Of a stretch of DNA of 64,000 bases, positions 1-19,262 are shown piece by piece. The DNA is taken from the NCBI GenBank assembly GCA_000499405.2, contig HG738139.1, positions 194,564 to 258,563 of the forward strand. Reading direction: 5' to 3'. The translations under genes were made by a program, and so were the position numbers. How positions within the stretch are numbered: the first letter of the stretch is position 1; every line of letters starts with the position of its first letter. Below the pieces are notes generated by a model. It did not search any database and was not told the DNA's origin. It saw only the letters and a list, made by a program, of their open reading frames with translations. This DNA comes from Onchocerca volvulus (lineage: Eukaryota > Nematoda > Chromadorea > Rhabditida > Onchocercidae).

Positions 1-108
1 AAAGGGACATTTGATAAAAATTTTCTTTGCCTCTCTATTAAGATCCTGTGATTTTGAATTGGAAAGCACCAAAAGAATATCAGTGAAAGCCTTTTTTTTT
101 TAATGTCA

Positions 109-7397
<7,289 letters not shown>

Positions 7398-7430
7398 ACT
7401 GTCCCTTCTTTCAGTGCTATTCCGCCCTGA
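7398..7430 (-). promoter_or_regulatory. SERCA 5' leader with a 3' splice acceptor, possible trans-splice site
   Basis: On the minus strand an ATCGTTTCAG acceptor ends at 7427, 29 bases before the SERCA ATG at 7397. The bases between (7426-7398) are purine-rich with no upstream ATG. In nematodes such an acceptor just before the start is either the end of a 5'-UTR intron or a spliced-leader addition site; the sequence alone cannot tell which. No TATA-like promoter could be assigned. Confidence 0.45.
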
Positions 7431-9857
7431 AACGATAAAATTCAGAAAACATACACGATATGTATCTGTAACTCTATCGATAAAAATTACGTATAAAAAT
7501 TAACGCGGATAAATACTAGTATAACATTTATCGACGAATGACTCTTACATGTAAAAGTTAACACGGGAAGAACTTTACAATGAAAGTAATCATATACTTG
7601 ACACATTTTCTCAATAACTGACATTCCATATTTATTAATCTCTCATTTCAATTTAGCTGTGCCATTTTTACGTTTCTTATTATAATATCAATCAATATCT
7701 TTAAATAAAAGTCTGAATTAACGAACTGAATTAATAGGAAGAAATCAAAACTAATATTTAAAGAAAACATAAAATAAAAATCGTAAATGTGCACGAAAGC
7801 AATCAGAAAGCAATATCTAACTAAAGCATAATTCTTTAGTTCATTTCATAGTCAATTTACGTAAGCATCTAATAAGTATTCAAATATCAGCTTGTCTGTT
7901 AATCAAAATTAAGATGAAAGCATCATATAAAATTGATTAGTCAAATTCGATGACATCCTCAAAGTTCCTCTTTTTCTTCTTCAAATCAAGATGGCAGCGA
8001 AAAAACGAGTGTGGAATGATGGAAAGATAACGGAAATGGTCCAATTAGGGCGACAAAAGATATGATAAGAATTCAATGACTGTTATATTCAAAAACTGCT
8101 TTACTGAGAAATTTAGGAATAATAATGTACAGGAAAGTAAAGTAAATTTCATATGTACGCGATAAAGAATAATTAAATAAATACGAATTTTCTAAAGAAC
8201 GTAATTCAAACTTTCTCAAATATCCTTTGCTCTTGTTATTCCAATATTACAAAATGTTATGGAACAAGTAATCAGTCGCAGTTGACAATAAGTAAACGAA
8301 GTAATGAAAGTCCAAGAAATGCTTATCGTTTTCCATACTTTTTAATCTGAATTTATTTCAGCTTATGCTATTTTAATTCATTAAGGTTAGTTTCAGGAAA
8401 AGGTGAACAGTTTATTAAGAACGAAAATAAAGATAGTGGAATAATTCTGATAATTGAACGTGGTACGGAAATTTTTTTATTTCATCTCACATTAATTTGA
8501 CAGTGTGATAAAATAAAATATTCTTATTTAAAATTCACTCTGAAAATTTAGATTAAATTGAGGTAAAACATGAAGTAAACTTCGTAGAATCGACTCGCAT
8601 TTTTCAACATAATTTATTGGATAATAAAAACGTTTTCCAGATATTTCCGGACTGTACACAATCCAGGATATTCCCATTAATTAATGATTTACGCTACTGC
8701 ATCTAACAATAATTTTCCAATGGTCTTTTAATCGTGTGTATTCCTGAAATCTTTTGATGACTGTTACCAACATTTGATCTAATATCATACAATTTTTCAG
8801 TGAATAATTGAAACTTGAAAATTCATATTATTTAAAAAAAAAATAAAATTCAAGTGTATAATGTACACCCGATCACATGAATTGTATAGTGTTCCATTTA
8901 ATGATGACATTCAATTACGACAATACAGTGGTAACATCTTTATGTACAAATAAATTTGTAGATATTCAAGTCTAATTATTGCTACGGGACAGAACTAGTT
9001 CAAACTACAACCTAATTTTTACCTTTATTTAAAATAATTTAGAGCTTGAAATTTCGAGCAACTGACAAAACATATAAACAAAACATATAAGTATTCCTTG
9101 CAAAAAAATAAAAAAAAAATTCATATCAAGGAATTTTCTGATGTCAAAATTCATAGTAATCAGGAATCAATCTTCGTAAATATCTCAGAGTTAGACTAAG
9201 TAAACTGCAGACTAATTTGTTCAGTCCTTTAAATGATTTTTAAACAAGAAAAACAGAAATAACCGCCAAAATTTAATGAATTTTTCTTCAAGTCGAAATA
9301 TTTCAGATCTCCATAAATTAACAAAAAAAAAAAAAAAAAAAAAGAAAAACAGCAAAACAGCAAAATAAAAAAATTTCCTAGCCGAGAATAGAAATCACAA
9401 ATAATTTTTATGCGGAACAATATGAAATAGAAAGGCGAAGAGATTTTTAAAGGAAAAAAAAAAAATCGTTTCCCCGCAGCTATGGGTTCGATTTCGGTAA
9501 GATGAATTCAATTAAATTTTACGTTGCTGTGCGGAATATGCAGTATTGATTTGAAATTGATTTGACTGGACATTCATGACGTTTTCACCAACCAAAACTT
9601 AAATCGACCCAAATTCTTGAAAATAACAGAAATTTCACTTGTTTCTAATAGCCATGATGAGTATGAATTAACTTTCTTTCGACCAATTTATCTGACTTGT
9701 AAACAGAAAAACCCTAGCCGAAAGATAATGATTAAAAATTAATTAAAGCTTGACATGCCTTTTCATTTAAAAAACAATGAAAAGAAAAGGCCATATCAAT
9801 AACTTTTAAGTTATTTTTTCATATTTTTAATTTAATGTTGTAAAACACACAAATCTC
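7431..9857. other. AT-rich intergenic sequence upstream of SERCA
   Basis: No ORF with coding character or splice structure was seen. There is a 21-A run near 9323-9343. This is the likely location of the SERCA promoter, but no specific element is identifiable. Confidence 0.6.
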
Positions 9858-10151
9858 GTGCAAACAAATCTTGGGAGATTGGAGGTGAAAGTTTATAAGG
9901 AAGAGTCAAGGGTCAATTCCAAATTTCTGAATGCCGAAGAATATTCAGAAGAAAATCATTATGACAATCCAGCGCCCATTCAGCCTCGGACTAAATCTCA
10001 CAACGAGCGATCGATAGAATTGTCTGAACCTCCGCGGCCACCTCAAAACCACATGTTGAAGAATCGAAATGTAACGATGGGCTGTGCGGCCCAAATCGTC
10101 ATCATTATTTCCGGTCACCTTAGTTCCAACGAATCCGTCCTTGCAAAATGA
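9858..10151 (+). CDS. Unassigned 97-codon ORF, possibly an exon or spurious
   Basis: This is an ATG-to-TGA ORF that is visibly more GC-rich than its surroundings. The product starts MQTNLGRLEVKVYKEESR. It has a charged, Pro-containing middle (residues 29-65, including PPRPPQ) and a short hydrophobic patch (AAQIVIIIS, about 77-85). I recognise no family. No convincing upstream acceptor or poly(A) signal ties it to other exons. The local GC rise is the main reason to list it. It could also be regulatory DNA upstream of SERCA, or a remnant of an old insertion. Confidence 0.22.
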   Translation: MQTNLGRLEVKVYKEESRVNSKFLNAEEYSEENHYDNPAPIQPRTKSHNERSIELSEPPRPPQNHMLKNRNVTMGCAAQIVIIISGHLSSNESVLAK

Positions 10152-13100
10152 AGAGGAATTGTTTGCAGTGGGACTTGGTTATTCATATTTTGATGGTTGG
10201 GATCTGATGAGGGCTTCAATTATTTTTTTTTTTGTCAAGTTATCCAGAATTTCAGAATAACTTTGGACAGATTTTTGGTATTGATAGTCTTTCGTTGAAG
10301 CTGTAAAAACAGAATGACATGATTGATGTATTCGACATTATTTTTTTTTTTTTCAAGTTGAACTTAGCTATCTCGTCGCTCTTTGGATATGATAATATAG
10401 TGGGAATTGAGTAACGCTAGAAAATGTTAACACGATATTAATAGCTAAGATTAATGATTGTCCGGAATAAAGGGAATAATTTGTCGATTGACGAGAAATT
10501 CTGCATGTTGCCGTACATTGTCATTTTTAGATATTATTTTATGCTAATACAGAAGTAAATTAAATAAAGATGATTCCGGAATCACGAGAGAAGATGAATT
10601 CTCCATTTGAAGAAAATCCATTCTTTTATAATTTATGACACATGAATTATTTCAGAAAAAAAAAAAAAAAAAAGGGATAGACATACATGGAGATAATTCA
10701 TTCGCCAATGTTCGTATTATTTCGTATATGTGGAAAAAAAGAAGACAGAAATAATCCAACTTAAGCAACGGAAAAACTTGTCTTTTTATTAAGAAGCAAT
10801 AGCAAGTAAATAATTATATTGTAATATATGAGGTTGATTTTAAAAATTATATAATAAACAAATAACAGACTATAAACGATTGTTAAATATAGCAAATTCT
10901 ACAACTTTTTTTCTCTCTCCATCTTTGCTTCTTTTTTTTGTGTATTCTTTTTTCGCAGAAAGTGTTATGTAATATATATGCTTCTTTTTCTTTTATAAAA
11001 AATATATATTTTTATTTCAGACTAAATAAATGATAAATTTCCTTCACGATTAGTAATTATTTGAAAATGGTATTGCTTCTTACATCGATTAAATTTTCCA
11101 CCAGTCTCATATATTATAATTTTTGTTACCAGTTTAGTGGTTCTAAATTATAAGAATTAATGGTACACTTATCAATTAATGTTAAACAAATTGTTTCTTT
11201 TTCATCCAGATTATTTTAATATTTAATAAGAAGAATTTGTTGTATAAACTTTACAAAAATTATTGCTTAGAATTATTATTAAAGCAATTCCCACCTATTA
11301 ATATCAACAGATGCTGAAATATGGTAAATGTCTATCTGATATTATAATGTTGATTAAGCTAATCATGCAAATGCTCAAATGATCGCTTCAAAAGCAAATG
11401 CGCGTCCTATAAGATTATATGTTTGCAATATGAAGAAATGCATGATATGGGTAAGTTCATAATTGAAAATAATATAGCTTCTTATAATTTCGGGATCTTC
11501 CCGAAGTCGACTAAAATATGACAGTCTCTTTTTTTTGTTTTGCTTGAAACTTTTTTCTTCCTTTTCTCATTCCGCATACTCAAAATTATATCACGTCATA
11601 TTTTGCTGTATAATTACTGCTAATAATAGTATGATCAGGGGGATCTTAATTAATTATTGATTAAAATTGTTAAAAACACAAGACATGTAATAATTTGAGA
11701 TGGTTTATTAAACAAGATAAGATTTTGACTGTAAAGTTATTAAAAAAGATTAAAAAATGTGAAGAAATATCAAATTATTTACTAACGATGACAAATAATA
11801 TTATGGATGAAAATGACGCAATACGATACTTCAATTTAGTTGGTATTCTATTTACACAGTGGTTTTCGCTCGATATGCCTCAGAAGGAAAAGCTTTTTAC
11901 AAAACGATTGCAGTAGCAAAACGATTACAATAAGATTGATTACATCAGTACATTGTATTTATTAAATTTTTCAGTGATAATCAAAATTTTCAATTTTGTT
12001 ATTTGTCACATTATTAAATCTCGTCGAAAACGTTTTCGATAAATATCCATTATCGGAAACTTTTTCGAGAAATTTAAATTGCGGTATTACATCAAAGAAT
12101 AAGAGCAGATGAAAAACTGATTCAAAAGATTTTAGTAAACTAATATGATAAACTAAATATGATGATAATCTTTTCCGAAATTCCGAATTCTTGAAATTTC
12201 AACTAAAATAATGTGACATATACAAATCCGGTTAATAAGCTTGAACAAGAAATCCGATGGAATTCTATTTTGTTATAGTTTGAATAAGAAGTTTGCTTCT
12301 GATTCACATATAACCGGAAGCGAATCATTCTTTTCTGAAAGAACAGCACTACCACTTCTAACCTATCTAGAGACTATTAAAGCTAAATTTGAATGAAATT
12401 TGAAAAATCTAGAACTCTCCGAGAGTTAAAACGAAGAATGAGAGGAGTGCACACGAAAAAATTCAATTGTTTGCATTGTTTATTCTTCAGCCTTTCCTAT
12501 CACTTAAACATACAAAAATCTCACTTCTTGTTAACTTAAACGAAAATTCATTCAAGCATGTTACAAAAAAAAAAAAAAAAAAAAGGAGAAAATTATATTA
12601 TCAAAAAACGAGAATATTTATAATTTTATAAGATTTTCATTAATCATTTATATAAGAAAGATCATTCATTTTAAAGTTTTGCTTGAATCCCTATATTTTA
12701 TTTAGTGCTTAAATCAGATATGATATGATAAGAAAAGAAAGCTATTAACTGAAATTATTTAATTAATGACGATGAAAACAATTTTCTCTCAAATATAAAA
12801 TTCAATCAATTTTGCACATTTGTTTTTCTGTATATAATTATGTTATGATGTTTGATTTTTCTTCCTAAAAATAAAATTTCAAAGTCTTTTGTATTTATCA
12901 TATTTTACTTTATTAAGTTTGTGCCTTGTTCTTTACTTGTACTTCATTTAACTTTTATTGCTGCTTTAACTTAACGCACTTTCATTATAACTGCTTTATA
13001 GCTACTTTCAGTAATTTATGGCTGTTTTCATTTATGCTTTCCCTAATTTTTGTCTCACATTTTACTTCGTAAAATTTTACATAACGTAATACTCAGTTTT

Positions 13101-15918
13101 TATGTCATTTAACTTACTTATCTTCAAATTATAATTTATAATTAGTACTTATATCTAGTATTTTCTGATCTAATCAACTTATCACTTATCAATTTACTTT
13201 TATTTTATATTTATTCTAAATTTCAGTCTCCCTGTTTTTTTATAGAAATCAAAAATGGATGATAGTTTTCCAGCGTATCGAAACGTGTGAATGATTTTTT
13301 AATGTCTTAAAATGTTTATAACTTGAAAGCATTTAGCTTCTATTATTTTGTACGATAAATAAAACTAGAACTCCTAAAATGGAATATAAGTAATAATTAT
13401 GAATCTAATTTCAAATTCATCGGAATGGAAATTCCGATCAATTTGAAATGCTAAGAATACCAGTATCAACACAATGCTTAGCATATTTTTCGGAAAACTT
13501 CGAAGATTTTTCAAGGAAAATTTCAAAGAATTATAAATTTATATTAACGAGATTTTAATACAAACAATAGAAAAGAAACTATTTTATCCAACATTAAGCA
13601 AAATCTAAAAGTCTGAAAATTTACTTATTTATAAGAGTAATACCAAGTATAACTGATTATGCAATCATTTTGCTGATAAAGATCAATAATAAATTGATAA
13701 ATATTCATTGCTTTAATTGCCTTACGAAAACGAGGCTAGAAAGTATTTATATTAAACGCGAATACACATCAAAACGTAAAACAAGAAAATTTGCTGCATT
13801 AAGCATATGAGGTTAATTATTAATTCAGTTAACAGGAAGTTCTCAATTGATTTAATAAATTTAAGAAGTATTAATCATAATTAATTAATCAAACTAAGTT
13901 TTATTTTTGTTCTCCTTTTTCTTACATCTCCGGGTCAGTGATTCAATAGTGCATTGAAAGTTTATTAATCTATTTTTTAGAATATACAAAAACGAAATGG
14001 CATTTCATTGTGCCAAAATTTCATCGTGATAAAAATTTTTATGCTTTTATTTCATTATGCTAAAAAAGTGAGAAAAGTAAGAAATGAAGAGAGAACAATT
14101 TAAATTCATTATCAATTTTCCATTCGTCGATATTCTGCTATCATATTATAAGCATATCTTTTTTCTTTCTTCCTTCTCTCTTCCCTTTCTCTTTTTTTAT
14201 AAATATTCTTGTTTAACTAGTATTTCTAAAATCTATTGAAGTGCTATTTTTGAAGAGATCTTTTCGTTATGTCAACTGAATGTCTTCGTTGACAACTCTC
14301 TGTGGTGAATCGTTTCGAACAATTAAAAAATGAGACAAATTTTGTATTTTAATTGTTTGAAAGAATGAAAGAGAGAAGAGGAAAAATGAAAGGAAATTAC
14401 AATAAAGATTTCTGGAAATTTCAGAAAAGTTTTCTTTTCCCACTACGATGTAATTTGAGCTGAATTCGAATGATTATCAAATGAATGATAAATGCGAATT
14501 TCAATTTAATTTGCACAATCATCAAATAATAATCGCTAAGTTTGCAACAGAAGTCCGAGCATTGTCTTGGAAAATATGAAAAGTTAACAAACCTCAACGA
14601 ATAGTTGGTTGAAGTAAACAGCCGTAAATCTGAATTACACTTTCATATAATGGAAAACAAGAATGTCAGAAATACTAAATCGAAAAAAAGTTTTATTTTC
14701 TGAACTAAAACTAAGCTATGCTTTTTTCAATGACGAGAATATCATCAATTTCAAATTTTCTAGCAGTTCATTCATACTATCTGACCTAAAATACGCTTTA
14801 TTTTTCATTCTTCATTCTTCATTTATGACCGATTTTTTAAAGGTGAGAAATTAAAACATAAAATAATTGATTGATATTGCCAATAATAAGTTAAGAACTC
14901 AATGATCAAACAACTTTGCAATCATTTTCAAAGTCTATTTTTACAAAATTAGGGAAAGTTTTGCAAAATCAACAATTATTTCCTTGTTTTTCTTCAAGAT
15001 TTCAAGACGTTTGTTTAATAAATTTTGCTAATTCTACATTTATTTATTTTATCCATTAAAGAAACATGAAAATATTTGAGATGAAAGTTAATTGGATAAA
15101 GTTTAAGTATGCTTCGTGAGAAAATTTACATTTGTCCACAATTAGCGTCTATGGTGATTAGCAAAATAAGAAGAGAAATTAATCGGGATGGTGATACTGA
15201 GATACTTGAATAAATTCAAATTAATAGCAGCAGTAAAGCAATTGTTAACAAATCTCACTTGTTTTTCCTTTTTTTTTATTCGAGAAATTAAATAACAATA
15301 AATATACTGATCTAAAAATTTGACGATTTAAATGTAAATTCTGTGTTATTTGTATCGTCGGATATGTGCAACATTTGGGAAAAGTTCACGTATAATTTCA
15401 TAAAATACCACCTATTGAATAATTAGCCGTAAACTATCGTCAAGTTATATTCTGTACAACTATTGACGAGAATTTTAACGTGATTCATCCCATTTTTTAT
15501 TTAAGTTCTGTCTTATGTAATTTTTTTCTAACCTGTGTTAAGAGGAAATTACTTGCTAATCGATTGGGAACAGATGAAGGTAGAAAACCTGATCTGTTGA
15601 GATAGAAATTATGATTAATTGGGAAATATTTGATTCGCAAAATAAGTGAAGCAGAATTTAATTCTAAAAAAATTTTATTAGATTTGAAATTCCAAAAATT
15701 TCTGGAATGTATATGCTGCGAAAAAAAATCAGCATGCATGATAAAACAAAAGAAATAAATTAACAAAGCAGAAAGGCATTTTTATATTTTGCGCTTCCTG
15801 CATTTCCGTGATAAAAGATTTGATTTCTTTTTTCGATTTTATCAAGTTATTATATTTTAATTTTTGATAGTAAATAATATAGCATATCATATTCAATTTC
15901 GAAAAAATATGTTCACTA
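10152..15918. other. AT-rich non-coding sequence between SERCA region and Helitron
   Basis: No supportable exon was seen. Short A-runs occur near 10656-10673 and 12565-12584. Around 12880-13230 the plus strand is strongly T/C-biased. ORFs in this stretch (for example 11695-11916 and 14663-14854) have the composition of random AT-rich sequence. The Helitron right-hand insertion base is the T at 15918 (minus-strand A/T context). Confidence 0.55.
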
Positions 15919-15952
15919 TTAGCTGTACTCGGCGACGCTCCGTGTGGCGGAG
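15919..15952 (-). other. Helitron 3' terminus: GC-rich hairpin and CTAA end
   Basis: On the minus strand, CTCCG-CCACA-CGGAG (15952-15938) forms a 5-bp stem with a 5-base loop. GC-rich sequence follows, ending GTACAGCTAA at 15919. A subterminal hairpin followed by CTRR is the Helitron 3' signature. The distance from stem to end is 19 bases, slightly more than the typical 10-12, so an alternative weaker stem nearer the end may be the functional one. The GTACAGCT segment before the end agrees with arthropod Helitron 3' ends as I remember them. Confidence 0.7.
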
Positions 15953-16329
15953 GTATTGTAAATGTTAAGTCAATCTCTTGCTTAATAAATAGAATTAAAA
16001 TATGATATCTCGTAGCAATTTGATAACCACAGAGATATATGCCATTGATATTAAAGAAATACATAAGTCACTGTCCATCCACAATATCTTGAAATCTGTT
16101 TTAAAAAAATTCAAATCGCTTTAAACTGTCGAACTGAAATCCTTGGAACTCCGAACTGTTGCTGTTGCTCCATCAATCTTTTCGTTTATCTGTGAATTGG
16201 AGCATATTGGTGGTAAACATGTTTTTCGTTCGTCTGGAACTATGCCGCGCCACTTGACCTTTTGTATTTCTTGTTTACGATAACTGTCATGGCGCTATTT
16301 GACATCGTCAGCTTTCGCACTCATCTAAT

Positions 16330-19239
16330 ATGTTTAATTTCACAGTACATGTGAGTATACAAAATTTTTTGTTGTTTCCATTGTCTGTGTAGATATAGAG
16401 ATTGTCTGGCTTGCGAATTTTAAAACGCAATATATAACTGTCTATGTGAGAAGCAATCGGTCTCTAGATCTAAACCGCACAATTCCAAAGATTGGCCCTG
16501 AGATTTGTTGATGATGAATGCAAACGCCGATCGAATTGGGAGCTGCAATCTTTTAAACTGAAATAGCATATCTGCTGGAATCATAGGAATGCGAGAAATA
16601 AAAACATCTTCATCTTTGAAGGGTCCTGTCAAGATTGTTGCCTCTACGACACTGCTCATTAATTTTTTTATTGCGAGCCGCGTGCTGTTGCAAAATTTTG
16701 GCTGGTTGATACATGTGCCGTTACATCCCTGGTAAATCGAGTGAATTCAAATATTCTGTATGATAATTAACTGCTTCATCTGCTTCCATAACAGTGTCGA
16801 CGGACTTTTTTGTGACTTCCTCGCTTTGAATGTTAGACTGAATAATATTGCTAAATTCGTCGACCTCTTTGTTTTTGGCCGCAAGAATAGCTCGTTCACT
16901 CAGCCAATAGTGATTCTTATAATTGGTTTGAATATCAGGAAATACTTTTTCAACCAATTCTTTTTTTTTTGAAGCCACTAAATTGCAGAAGTTATGAGAC
17001 AATGAAATTCGTCCTGAGGTCAAATCAATCGGCACATTTCCGTCCCTGATTTTCAGCAATTGATGTGAGAATATCTCAGTTGATCGACTGTTTTGCAGCT
17101 GGACACGCCTATTTGTAGTTAATTTCAACGTCTTTAAGTGTCGCCACAAAGAAGAGTATTTCAGACAAACAATTATTTCGTTTGCCGATGTCGATCGAGG
17201 AATTATACGTAATGTTTGCCTGAAATCTGCAAACGACATCAATGAGTTTCCAAATGGTCTGGTATTTCCATGTAAATTTTGCAGTGATTGATCAAGGTCC
17301 TTGCCCGGTTTTTTGTGCGCCATTGTACATTCATCTTAAACGATAAGTTTGCCTTTTTGCAGTACTTTTCTCATATCGATATTTTAGAAATAAGCTTCAA
17401 TGAACAGCATGCTCAATGGCAATTTTAAAGCGGAATAAGCAGCTCTTCCAGCTGATAGCAATGTTGCAGCTATTCCGGACGGTGCAAGAGCTAAGGCTAT
17501 GCCCTTTTTGGGATCTAATTGCTGCCAGAATCAATCAGGAACGTTTCACTAGTTCCTCCTGGCGCACTAAAAAGATTTCTGAATCCCATTCTTAACAGTA
17601 TGCAGTATTTGATCGTAATGACTTTTTGCTTAAACGTTAAATTGAGAATTTCACCAGCGATTTCAACTTCTATCTGAAAACACGTGCTGTGATGTCATGC
17701 CTATCCATCGGCAATTGCCCAGGAAGTAAGAGTAAGCTGAATTGCATGTGAATGTAATGAATAGATCTAGACGTCTACAGTGCGAAAATATGCAATTTTC
17801 GAACATACGCAATTAATCTTGAGCATACTCATGCATATGACGTGGACTGCCTGCATATGAAGATGGCAAAATCGTTAGTCTTCCAATGTTAATTTTATTA
17901 CAACTGCATCTCGCAAATGAATGTATTCTTCAGAGCGAACCTTGGTCTGATTCAAATGGATGAATATCAAATGTTCTGTTTCGATTTTTGCATACGTATC
18001 CATGATATATTGATGAAACTTTCAAAATATGATTTTCTTCATTCTCTCGAATCATTAATCGGTATGAATGATAGTTCACTGCGCTGCATTTTTTATTTGT
18101 TTCTTCGCCACTGATTGGACTTATCATCACAATGCTGAAGCGACATTCATTGGCACCATTCCAAAAAATGATTGGATATTGCAGAGTATCGTTTCGTCGA
18201 TGAGTTTCTGCAATTTTTATCAATTGATCGTTTCTCCGGTGAATAACAATATCTTTAGGTTGGAATTGATCTCCGACTATAATAATTGTCATTTCATTTA
18301 TAGTTGGTGCATTGAATCTTCGCACATGTTCTCCAACAGGAGTTTTGTCAGTATAAATTACGATCTTGTGTGTATCAGATGGCATCATGTCAATTGCTGT
18401 TTTGAACAAACGCACTAATTTGTTTTTTTGCATGAAGAAGTTGTTGCAGTTGGAAAACGACGGATCATTCTATGTGAGTATGAATTCCGCAGCGTGCATT
18501 CAATTCATTATTGCTATCACCACCGATGAGATACATTTGTAGGAATTTATGTTGACCATCTGGCAACGGAAGCAAGGAGCCAACTTTATGGTAAATTTAT
18601 CCTTTCACTTTGAAAGTTGGCATAAATTGTATTGTTATGATTTTTGCGCCGAACGACGTCATTTGCAAGCACGAGTTGTATTTCCTGATTTTAGATAAGA
18701 AACGCTTTGATTCGGTGGCATAACCAGCAAGCAAAGTTTTCAATGATTCTGGCGGTTCTTCAAGTTGAGGCAGTTTAATTTTTCTTGTGGCGCAATACAT
18801 TCCTTTCATTTCTCTATTAAATTTCAGAGCCTTGTAATAAGGACATCTTCAATCATAGTGCCGATAAGAACACGCAGGCTCATACTATAATCTTCATCTG
18901 AGTTGTACCGGAATGCAAGGCGATTGTAACTGCGTGATTGTTGAACATGAAATCGTATTTGACGCTGACTTTGTTTCTCGTCGACGTCTTTCAGCCACTC
19001 TCAGCCTACGCGTTCATTCTGTTGAGAATGAAGCAGATCTGAAGCTGCAGAACACGATCGACGTGCTTGCAACCGTTCATCCTTATGGCTGCACGTCGTT
19101 CTGCTCATATTTGAGCCATTCTTTGTCTTGTTCGCTCGTTTGCTGATGCCCGTTCTTCCTCAGTTTCATTTGCAATTAATCGTCGCATTCCTTCTGCTGC
19201 GCGAGTACGATGACCTAAGTTTGATCTTCTGCAAGGCAT
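16330..19239 (-). pseudogene. Broken Helitron Rep-Pif1 helicase gene with Rep catalytic core deleted
   Basis: Blocks in order on the minus strand: N-terminal basic/acidic region from ATG 19239 (MPCRRSNLGHRTRAAEGMRR); DEDYSMSLRVLIGT near 18900-18850; 18809-18597 (LKTLLAGYATESKRFLSKIR); 18600-18480 (SLLPLPDGQHKFLQMYL); 18433-17930 (DMMPSDTHKIVIY, HVRRFNAPTINEM, GEETNKKCSAVNYHSYRLM), which runs into the Helitron N-terminal domain; about 17890-17740 (RLTILPSSYAGSPRHMHEYA, then a TAA, then LDLFITFTCN); 17722-17670 (DRHDITARVFR). The HUH and catalytic Tyr motifs expected next are absent. The sequence jumps to the Pif1-like helicase: a Walker A relic APGGTSETFLI near 17570 (GKT changed to SET), SGIAATLLSAGRAAYSALKL, an in-frame TAA just before DECTMAHKK (about 17335), then 17323-16721 (DFRQTLRIIPRST, SERAILAAKN, DTVMEADEAVNYHTEYLNSL). 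A second small deletion and frame change fall near 16720-16690, and the C-terminus is INKSQGQSLELCGL. An intact gene is around 1,400 codons or more. Confidence 0.9.
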
Positions 19240-19262
19240 TATTTGGATAAATTAAGCAGATA

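Noticed and set aside
15497..16064. Minus-strand ORFs around the Helitron 3' end
   Set aside because: AT-rich chance ORFs; they cross the proposed Helitron terminus and match no Helitron or host protein that I recognise.
18068..19146. Plus-strand ORFs over the Helitron (for example 18068-18418 and 18913-19146)
   Set aside because: Antisense shadows of the minus-strand Helitron relic, which matches the family block by block.
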